The notes below the pieces were generated by a model, which saw nothing but the letters and a program-made list of their open reading frames with translations, was not told the origin of the DNA and searched no databases. 64,000 nt of DNA from Cryptomeria japonica (Eukaryota > Streptophyta > Pinopsida > Cupressales > Cupressaceae), in NCBI RefSeq assembly GCF_030272615.1, contig NC_081415.1:235409803-235473802 (forward strand). Direction: 5' to 3'. The position numbers were made by a program, and so were the translations under genes. Shown piece after piece: positions 55,854-64,000 of this stretch (the first letter of the stretch is position 1; each line of letters begins with the position of its first letter).

Positions 55854-56656
55854 TGTATATGGTGAAAATGGATAACAATAATAATGATATTAAAAGGCTA
55901 AATGAATTCAACCACAAAACCCTAGCCTAACAACAACAAAGATCCACCATAACATATGAAGATTACCTAAGACAATGCAAATCAAATGAAATCACAAACA
56001 TTATACCATCACATGTCCAATAGGGTTTGGATCTCCATTCTTCCTATCTCCATTGATCTTGCTTGATATAATTGCTCTTAGATTTTATGTGCACAAGAGC
56101 TCAACAAAGAACGGAATGTGGTTGCAAGTAGGATCGCATATGCTCAAAAGCATAGTGTAGTCAAGTGCATAAATTGATTAGCCAGGTAGTTAAGATGATT
56201 GATTAGGGTTTGATAATGAAGGAAGTATCTCCTTATATAGAAGACACTATATGAAATGGAGGGATAAGATTGAGAGGTGTAAAAGGAGGTCGGCTATGAT
56301 TAGAGGGTAGGTAAAAGAAATAATAAAATAATGAAAGGGGTAGGTAGTGTATGAATTAAGAGATGAATGACATGTGTCATGGGTAGAAAAGTTTAATGAA
56401 TTAATTAAATAAATAAAGATTTGTTTAATTAATAGAGGAAGTGGGATAATTAAATAAATAAAATATTTATTTAATTTAGGAAAAGGATAATTTTAATAAA
56501 TAAATGTATTTATTTAAATGAGAAATAAGGCTAGAAGAGGATAAATGAATTAATTAAATAAATAAAGATTTATTTAATTAATAGAAGAATTAAGCTTAGA
56601 TAATTAAATAAATAAAATATTTATTTAATTAGACTGGACAATTTTGGGTGTCTACA
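55854..56656 (-). repeat. Tat2 3' LTR
   Basis: 803 bp, TGTATATGG...GTCTACA, clearly diverged from the Tat1 LTRs by substitutions and short indels (for example extra bases near 56130-56190). The palindromic AT-rich run (56398-56632) is kept, and TATATAA on the minus strand at 56233-56239 is the likely TATA box. Confidence 0.9.
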
Positions 56657-56673
56657 TTTTGCCCCTCTTTGAG
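56657..56673 (-). other. Tat2 polypurine tract
   Basis: Same sequence and position as in Tat1: minus strand CAAAGAGGGGCAAAA against the LTR. Confidence 0.85.
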
Positions 56674-57007
56674 ACAATGCAACTTGTCGCGTTGTTTCAA
56701 AGAAGATAAGATGAGTTGATACAAAGTTGCCCAAATATGGGAATGATATGCTCCCTCGAGAGATTGGATGAAAATGTCTGGAAAGATCGCAGACAATCTC
56801 TCAATAAGAAAGAAAGGGATAGAATGGATTGACCAGATAAAGTGACAAAGTCACGGGATAATGAAGATTGACTCGGGAAACGAGGGCTAGGACTAGGGCT
56901 AGGGTAGTCTATAAGATAGACCACGAGGGAAAATACATCCTCATTGTCATCCACACATCCATGAGAGTAGAGTGCAGAGTGAAATAGAGCAACAATAGTC
57001 AGCAGCG

Positions 57008-57073
57008 ATGGCCTTTGTTCACAGATTCGACCGCGTTTGCCAATTTCAGAGGCCAGCAGAGGCAGGAGAGCCG
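57008..57073 (+). CDS. PMD gene exon 1 (Tat2), open
   Basis: 22 codons, starting MAFVHRFDRVCQFQ, no stop, ending at CCG|GTAAGTACC. It has the same length, context and donor as in Tat1; the Tat1 copy differs mainly by a CAG-to-TAG change. This conservation is the main argument that the exon is real. Confidence 0.65.
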
Positions 57074-57802
57074 GTAAGTACCACAAAAACCTCCTCATAC
57101 TTTGTTGCATTTATTGTTGTCATTAATGCATGCTAGATAGGAAAATAAATGCACTTAGAATAGGGTCCAAAAAATGTCAAAAACATGTAGGCATGTCTGC
57201 GTTGGTGCCAGGCACGTTTATGCGGTCTAAAAGAGCGTTTATGTCATGAAAGCACATTTGTGTCCAAAAATGTGAATTTGTGTCTTCTAGGTCAAATCAA
57301 CAGTTCTGTGATGAACTTACGCTATCGATTGGATAAGCTGCTAAGAGGATACACTCAAGCAGGTCCTCTAGAGAAAACTAGGATAGCAAATAGGGCTAGG
57401 ATTGACAATTCTGTGATAGAACATATGTTGCCAATTAGGAAACTTCTCAAGAGGATTCACTCAAGCATAGGCCCTAGGATAAGATAGATCACGGCACTTT
57501 GTGATGAACAGTGAGTACCAAGATATAGTACTTTGTGATGAATAGGAAGTACTAAAATATGAGTAGCACTTTGTGATGAACAGTGAGTGCAAATGTGAGC
57601 AGCACTTTGTGATGAACAGGGAGTGCCAAACATGTAGTACTTTGTGATGAACAGTGAGTACCACTAGGATAGAAGCAACACTTTGTGATGAACAGGGAGT
57701 GTCACTAGGATAGAGTACCCTATGCACTTGGATAAAAAGTAGCATTTTGTGATGAACAGTGAATGCCATTATGACTGATATGATTGATTTGCTTGACTGC
57801 AG
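57074..57802 (+). other. Predicted intron of the PMD gene (Tat2)
   Basis: 729 bp with GTAAGTACC donor and GACTGCAG acceptor. The 20-bp repeat array is short and degraded (57187-57285), but the dyad array is complete and better preserved than in Tat1. An extra direct duplication of the GACAATTCTGTGATAGAAC-type sequence is present around 57400-57475. Confidence 0.6.
57494..57766 (+). repeat. Seven-unit dyad (hairpin) array, Tat2
   Basis: Units start at 57494, 57528, 57566, 57602, 57637, 57677 and 57742 (spacings 34, 38, 36, 35, 40, 65, as in Tat1). Six of seven have perfectly complementary arms: GTACT/AGTAC, GCACT/AGTGC (twice), GTACT/AGTAC, ACACT/AGTGT and GCATT/AATGC; the first has one mismatch. 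Unit 4 is GCACT/AGTGC here but ACACT/AATGT in Tat1, a change in both arms. Confidence 0.85.
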
Positions 57803-59562
57803 GAGTATTTGCCTATGTTGGAGTCACGGGAGAGATTCCCATATACAGGATTTTGAGGATACCGATCGATGGGGAGCTGATTCCCTATGATCGAGATGGA
57901 GACAGGGAGGCCCTGAGATGAGTGTTCCAAGACCCAAGATTGGAGATGAGGGCAGGGCATGTGGCTTGGGACACCATGACAGGTACAGCATTAGCGCTGC
58001 CAGCAGTGATAGGAGGGGCGATCAGTGGGTTCTTGTGTCCGAATAGAGCGACATGAGGGTTGGCTATGGGCTGGGGAGGTGCATTGGAGACACTAGTGAC
58101 ACAGCACACCAGATATGCCTAGGGACCGTGTGTGCTGGCACACCTGTATTACGAGCTGCATCAGTTTGTGTACCATGGGTCAGTGGGATTGGGCTGCGGG
58201 GTCACATTGTTACAAGTGTGGGCCTATGAGCATCTGCCAGTGATGAGACTGATACACTTCAAGGGCAGAGGTCACGAACGTAGTTTCATGCATTTGTATG
58301 ACATGATCACCTCACAACCACGAATTGGCAGGTTAGAGCATTGGCGACAGGTTATTGATGATATTGATATGGTTATATGGAGGCTGTACCTGGGATGTGA
58401 GCAATGGGAGGATGATGCGGTAGAGCTACCCTACACCTTCTAGAGCAGGTATCTAATTGGGCGGATACCCTATGTACTGGAGAGGTAGCTAGTGGACAAG
58501 GTGGGCAGGCAGTTTAGCAGGATCTAGCAGATGCCATGGGGTTCAGGCGTGTATGCACGGACTGTCAGGGATCAGGCATAGTTTGGGCTCTTACTATCAT
58601 ATGATCAGGCTATTACAAAGCTAGTAGAGATGATGCCCTTATCCTAGGACATGTGGCCAGAGATCGAGGATGCCGGCATGGATGCCGAGTACACATCATA
58701 CTGGGCTGAGCATCCATTCCCACGCCTGACGGATCCAAGAGAGCTACTAGATGGAGATGGTGGTGGGGACGGTGATGATGATGATGGAGATGATGGGGGT
58801 AGAGGCCAACGGAGGAGGAGAGGGGCAGTTGGAGAGAGGAGGGTTGCACTACGGAGGGAGGGTGGAGAGGACAGGCAGGCTTGGGTGGTGAGGGGTCGCG
58901 GTGGATTACCGCTACAGGTGCCAGTAGTACAAGGTCCCAGACAGGTGCAGGGATAGGGACAGGTACAGGTACAGGGACAGGTACAGGGATAGGTACAAGT
59001 ATTGCCACCAGTACAAGCACAGGCATAGGGGCAGACACCCGTATAGGGGGAGCCACAGGCAGAGCCATAGGGGGCTGAGGTAGAGGAGGATGAGCTGACT
59101 GAGCTGAGGGAGATTTGCCAGGGATAGGTAGATGAGATCCAGGACCTAGAGAGGGAGAGGGATAGGCTCAGGAGGTGGCTCAGAGATACTGAGCGGGAGC
59201 GGGACCAAGCCATTCAGTGCTACACAAAGGCTAAGACATTATTGAGGGCTAGCAAGCAGGCGGCAGAGGACACAGGGGCTACTTATGCCTACGTCCTGCG
59301 GGCAGGGGAGGAGATAGGCTACTAGCGGGATCTTTATTATGGTGCGATGCCAGCTAATCAGTGGGCAAGGAGCTTCTGTAGACCATAGCGGACAGCGACA
59401 GCTACGGGAGGGAGCTGGAGGAGACAGGCATCTAGTGGTGGGGCTATGGGTCCTTCACCACCACCAAATAGAGGGGACAAGAGGGATGATCCTGGGGTGG
59501 GTCCTTCAGGGGCTCAGATTCTATCAAGGCCAGGCGGCTCTAAGGGAGGGAGTTCATCATAG
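57803..59562 (+). pseudogene. Antisense PMD gene, exon 2 (Tat2), decayed
   Basis: After the acceptor the frame reads EYLPMLESRERF as in Tat1. Then a deletion of about 190 bp removes the start of the PMD and shifts the frame. From 57841 the PMD frame continues to the TAG at 59560: LAHLYYELHQFVYHG and LQVWAYEHL (58132-58443), the acidic segment, the Gln-Val/Gly repeat, the coiled coil and the Ser/Gly tail. Stops include TGA in place of TGG near 57919, TAG in place of TGG near 58120, and TAGs at expected CAG codons around 58956-59070. Same domain order as Tat1; not functional. Confidence 0.75.
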
Positions 59563-61289
59563 CCGTAGAGGGCTCCCTATGTATCAGTATTGTACCATTT
59601 TTGTATGATGATGTAGACACCTTCGGGTGATTGTAGCCATATGATTTTGACATCATTGTATCATGACACTTTTGATTATATATATGAGATGATTCTTCTT
59701 TGCGGCAGCTATATGTATATGTACCTATGTGATGCTTCTATGTGTTTCTATGATGTTTCTATGTGATGCTTATGATATGGATGTAAATATGTACATGATG
59801 AAATGCAATATTTTTGTGTTCTTTTATGTTTTATATGTGTGTGCAAATGTAAATGTTAATGTATGTTATGCAGATGAATATGATAATGCAAATGATTATT
59901 TATATGATAAAAATGTAAGATTGCTAACATGTGTTGCGTGTAGGATGTGATGCAATTGTGATATCTATATGTATGTATGAAATGCAGGTGCAACTACATG
60001 AAATGCAAATGTTTTTGGTGTGTCATTATACTTAGTCATGTGATAGTAGGCTACACGGACTCAAGAAGGATGATGGAAGTCAATCAAGAAAGGGGGATGG
60101 AAGATAGAAGATATGAAAGTGAAAGAGCTTCTTGTGCGTTATCATCATTGAGCTTTATTATGGCAAGTAGGATATGACAATTGAGGCATATGTTCGACCC
60201 AGAAAGTCATTGTACCCGTTTGCATGGAGATAAGACAGTCACAAACAAGGAATGCCCCAGTTCACACTATACTCTCAGTGTCCTCATATCTTTGGACAAG
60301 TCATAGCATTACTAAAAGACAATCCACAGATAGCAAATAAAAATAGGTGATGATACCCCATCCTCGCCTTTCTAGTCAAAGACATCCTAGAGATAAAATC
60401 TCTAGTCAGAGACATCCTAGAAAAGCTAAAAGACATGTCACCAAAAGATAAAATCAAAAGAAAACCAAGACTTGACACCAACATCCACTGTAGTCCTCAA
60501 ATTTAGTGTCTCTTGTCACTTGTATAAGTCTTATTTGATTGTGGTCACAATTTTCATAGAAAGGATAGATAGCACTGAACCATATGTTGTCTGAGTCTGT
60601 TGAAAGATTTGATTTGTTGAAGCCCATTGTTGCTACTGTGTCTCATCTGAAACTGACTGGATCCATGAAATTGATACTTTATTATGAAGAAGATGAAACT
60701 TTATTGCGGATTTGTGATGCAAATGTTGCTTTATTGTGGATTGTGCGCGGATAGACTGAAGGAAGCTGGAAGAAACTGTACTCCGCGAAACATGTGATGT
60801 TCTCAGTTCCACACCCATCACTAGACGTAGGATTTGCCTTGGCCACAGATAGGATCTGATTTATTATGGATGGGAAGGGAGTGAAAAGGGAGGTTTATTA
60901 TGAACGGCTAACCAATCTTGAGTAGATCAATAACAAGCCATGATGGGAATGGGTAAGTTTATTATGAACGAATAGGTTGTGAGTGTGTGCAAAGTGAAAG
61001 ATGAAAGTGAATCCTGAAGGAGGGAGGAGCAATGTCTCTACGCATGGCACTGGTGACCTAGTTTTCACCATGGTACTTGCCCAGGGTGCCACCGAAGTGG
61101 TTTTCACCGTTGGACGAAATTATTTCTTTTTACTTTTTTCAAATTTTCAATGTTTTTTTTTTTTGTGTCACAAGGCGCATGTTTGCCAGGTTTTCACCAA
61201 GTAACGACTTTTTTTTGTTTTATAATTTTTTTTGTATTTTTGAATTTTTTGAATTTTTTTGTATTTTTGAATAAAGATATTCCAAAGAG
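59563..61289. other. Tat2 spacer between PMD gene and integrase tail
   Basis: Non-coding and collinear with 4529-6176 of Tat1, including the T-rich run (61130-61270). One local duplication (GTCAAAGACATCCTAGA type, 60376-60415) is specific to Tat2. Confidence 0.65.
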
Positions 61290-61525
61290 CTATGTGTAGA
61301 ACCTGCGAAGGTGCATGTTGTTGATAGGATCCTCCAAAGGTTCACCCTCTGTAGTTGAGAGCTGATATGCACCAGATCCATATGCTGCTGTGATGATGTA
61401 AGGACCAAGCCAATTTGGTTTGAACTTTCCCTTCTTCTCTCTGTCTTGCTGATTTTTTAGGATTTTCTCTGAGAACCAAATCACCTACCTCAAATGTACG
61501 AGGCTTTACCTTGTGATTGTAGCTG
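61290..61525 (-). pseudogene. pol (INT tail): Tat2 integrase C-terminal tail
   Basis: Encodes SYNHKVKPRTFEVGDLV and, after a one-base insertion, NWLGPYIITAAYGSGAYQL to the RRFYT end, as in the last 80 residues of Tat1 integrase. All catalytic parts are absent. Confidence 0.85.
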
Positions 61526-62340
61526 CATTGTTCCTTGACTAAATGATGTGTAGCTTGAGTGGTTGTCTTCCTTGATGAAAGAACTGAGATAGAATTACTA
61601 GTGTGTGGACTACGTAGGCCCATATGCATGTCACCTGAAGAAGTTTGGGCATCACTGATAGCAAAGTCCTTCGAGGAAGCTCCATTAAAGGTCCATGATG
61701 TATCACTAGAAGGGAATGGATGTGTGGAACAAGTGGATGAGTTATGAAGGCTTATGATTGTGAAAAGAAGTGAAAGTAGGGTAGCATGATGGAGACTTAG
61801 GATCAACATGTGTGCTTTTTGACTTGAAATTGTAGAACTTTTGCCCCTAGTTATTTTGATATTAGGGGAGATCAACTCTTGTTGTTTTTTCTTCATAGGA
61901 ATTTTATCCTTGCCTTTGATTTTTTTAGAATCCAATAGCTTTTGATTTTGATTTGGACTAAAGGACTTTTCTTTAGTTTTGAATTTTAGTTTTTTCTATT
62001 CATAGCTTGATTTTTCATCCCCAATGAGTAAGGGTTTTTTTAATTCTTGTTGATCCAAGTCTGGAAGTGGAGTGGAAACAGAATGAGTGGATGAAATGGT
62101 AAGGCTATGTGATTTCTCAAGAGGGTTGGTGATACACTCAATAGATTCTTTGTTGGATCCACTCTTAGGACTATTGATATCAAGAGTTGCTTGCACCACT
62201 AGAGGAGATTTGCATTCAGACTCAGTAGCCTCAACACTAGGTGGTTCACACCCAATTCCTTGACATTGCAAATTGTTTGTAGTTTGTTCTTGTCGACTGA
62301 ATGTATTAGTAGGTAGTGGGAGTTGATCAACATGAAAGAT
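61526..62340 (-). CDS. Tat2-specific coding segment replacing RT-RNase H-integrase
   Basis: In the same frame as protease upstream and the integrase tail downstream. From 62340 the sequence departs from Tat1 after CGEY and reads HVDQLPLPTNTFSRQ, then a Ser/Thr/Pro-rich stretch to a TAG at 61996, then DSKKIKGKDKIPMKKKQQEL and a Ser/His-rich part to 61526. No known domain or pol motif. It may be captured sequence or the distinguishing part of a non-autonomous subfamily. Confidence 0.6.
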
Positions 62341-62850
62341 ATACTCACCACATCCCATGTCTTTAAACTTGAAATTTTCTTTGTGCTCTGCTTGTTTTGA
62401 TGTAGAAGCTTTCAATGATTCTGGATCCACATATGCTAATGAAGGAATAGCTTCTCTATTGGCTGGAATTATTATTTCTGATCTAGGTCACAGATTGTTG
62501 CAATAAATAAATGGATTTGGGTCAGCTTTGACAATCACTTCAACTCCATTGTGTGGAAACTTGATACATGTAGATGGGACTGCCCTCATTTCATGAATCC
62601 AAGGACGTCCTAGCAATATGTTGTATGGGAGATCCAGGTCTAGGACCTGACAAACCACATCCTTTGTAACTGGCCCAACTCTGAGAGGCAAGGTGACTGT
62701 GCCCTTGGATGAACGCTCTTCATCATCATATGCCTTGATGGTGATTTTGTTTGTAGAATTCACAGCTTTATCAGAATATCCCAATTATTTAATTGTGCTC
62801 AATGTACAAATGTTTAGACCAGCTCCTCCATCTATTAGGACTCATGTTAT
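62341..62850 (-). pseudogene. pol (PR): Tat2 aspartic protease part
   Basis: Contains YNILLGRPWIHEMRAVPST (the Tat1 copy has Cys for this Arg) and the LPLRVGPVTKDVVCQVLDL block. A stop near 62487 and a changed segment near the active site (62830-62850) break the frame. Collinear with 10750-11130. Confidence 0.8.
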
Positions 62851-64000
62851 TCAACGTTTGTGTATGAAGGCTTCAATGTGTAGTGGTGCATTATGTGGTT
62901 GACTTACGGAGGCATCATCGGCTTCTGTGAATGTAAGAGAGTGTGGAATGGAAAGGTATCCCACCATGGCTTGAAACTGGTCCACGTTCAGATCAGTAGG
63001 AACGACAATGTCTCTCAAGATTTTGCCAAGAATAGCTTTATGTGTGGGGGATATGCGTAAGAGTTCAAGTATGGAGATGAGCGCGGGTGTCTTCCCTAAT
63101 TGTTCTACAAGGTCGTACTTAGGCTTGGTTGATGAAGAAATGGTATTTTTGGCTGGAGCACCTTGCAAAGTGAATTTACCTCGATGGGTTGTCACATGAC
63201 ATTCAGAGGTTGGTTCGGAAGAAGATCCAACACCTTTTAGGACAATCTTGGGTCTCTGGGTAGAATTCTTGGGATTTTTGTCCTTGATGATAATGGTAGA
63301 GACATAATTGTCCATAAAGACATGATTGATAGTTGAATCATAGTTATAGGTTGCTCTGGTATAGTTGGTTTGGTCATCTGTGGCTTTAGCTTTTCCCTTG
63401 TCATATTTTGGGAATGGTTCCTTAAACATTTCATGTTCTTGATTGGATGAGTGTCCCTCAATCTCAATGTCACCCCTATCAATGAGATCTTGTATGATGT
63501 TCTTCAGTCGATGACAATTTCCTATCTTATGACCCTTGCTCTTATGAAATTCACAATATTCATCATCATTCCACCAATTTGGTTTAACCTTTGGTTCATA
63601 TGGAGGAAAATCTAGAATTGTGATTACCTTGTTTGCCACTAGCTTCTTGAAAACTGATTGAAGTGGTTCTCCCAATGGAGTGTACTTCCTTCATGATCTG
63701 GAAGTTGTTTGAGTATTCACTTGATTGTTTGTAGAACTTGATCCCGAAAAAATGAATTTGGGTCACACTGTATTGGCATCAACAACACCATCATTGATTG
63801 TGTTCTTGTTTTTGTTCCAAAATCTTGGCTTGTCTTTTCCTTTAAAGTCATCTTTGTTTTCCTTGAATATCTTAATGACTCCTTGTTCAATTAGGACCTT
63901 CTCTGCTGCTAAGCCTTTTTCAATGACATCCTTGAAGGTGGACAAACAAGCTTTCCTTAGATCATATCCAATGTCTTTGTTAACATTTTGGGTGAACATC
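62851..64000 (-). pseudogene. gag: Tat2 gag, 3' part, running off the window
   Basis: 62851-63675 and 63763-63999 are in one frame, separated by a TGA (63763) and an intervening block. The zinc-knuckle variant EYCEFHKSKGHKIGNC and RKACLSTFKDVIEKGL match Tat1 gag. At the sites of three Tat1 nonsense codons Tat2 has CAG or CAA. The 5' part of gag, leader and 5' LTR are outside the window. Confidence 0.85.

Larger units (their letters stand above)
55854..64000 (-). mobile_element. Tat2: non-autonomous Tat-lineage element, truncated by the window edge
   Basis: Starts with an 803-bp LTR homologous to the Tat1 LTR, then (plus direction) polypurine tract, antisense PMD gene with its intron arrays, spacer, integrase tail, a segment of about 800 bp with no counterpart in Tat1, protease and gag. 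RT, both RNases H, the G-patch and the integrase core are absent. The gag-protease, novel segment and integrase tail share one frame. The other LTR is beyond 64000. Candidate left target duplication is ATTAC (55849-55853). Confidence 0.85.

Overview
This 64-kb window is plant nuclear DNA made almost entirely of nested LTR retrotransposons. No intact host gene, tRNA, rRNA or CRISPR array was found. A Tat-lineage Ty3/gypsy element, several Ty1/copia elements and stacked insertions in AT-rich DNA suggest a large-genome seed plant, possibly a gymnosperm. No marker in the window fixes the species.

Layout, left to right. (1) 528-16689: a 16.2-kb Tat-lineage Ty3/gypsy element on the minus strand ('Tat1'). 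It has two 781-bp LTRs (four differences counted by eye) and a GATAC target duplication. Its gag-protease-RT-RNase H-integrase polyprotein stays in one frame but is broken by nonsense codons. Between integrase and the 3' LTR it carries an antisense, apparently two-exon plant mobile domain (PMD) gene. (2) 17432-33690: a Ty1/copia element on the minus strand (TSD ATAAT). One LTR holds a solo LTR (18270-19801, TSD GGTAC). The other is split by a plus-strand element of the same family (25934-33388, TSD TATCA). (3) 35806-38374: a 5'-truncated plus-strand copia element. (4) 38730-55853: an unusual LTR element on the minus strand ('A') with a zinc-knuckle gag and a long second ORF of unknown function, but no pol. 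It has been hit by a copia element (40458-46081), by a second copy of its own family ('C', 48796-55384, TSD ATCTC) and, at its right side, by the next Tat element. (5) 55854-64000: a second Tat element ('Tat2'), cut by the window edge. It keeps the PMD gene and gag-protease, but unrelated sequence replaces RT, RNase H and most of integrase.

Most unusual signals. The PMD gene has a small first exon and a GT-AG intron of about 0.8 kb. That intron holds two repeat arrays: about 13 units of a 20-bp GCGTCTGTG-type repeat, and seven 25-bp dyad units whose 5-bp arms vary in a compensatory way around a nearly invariant 15-nt centre. The 20-bp repeat also lies, in the same orientation relative to transcription, in the gag leader of Tat1. 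This suggests a PMD-protein/DNA-motif module carried by a retrotransposon. The pol-less A/C family with its large unidentified ORF2 is the second candidate for an undescribed system. All function assignments come from motif reading; no database search was possible.
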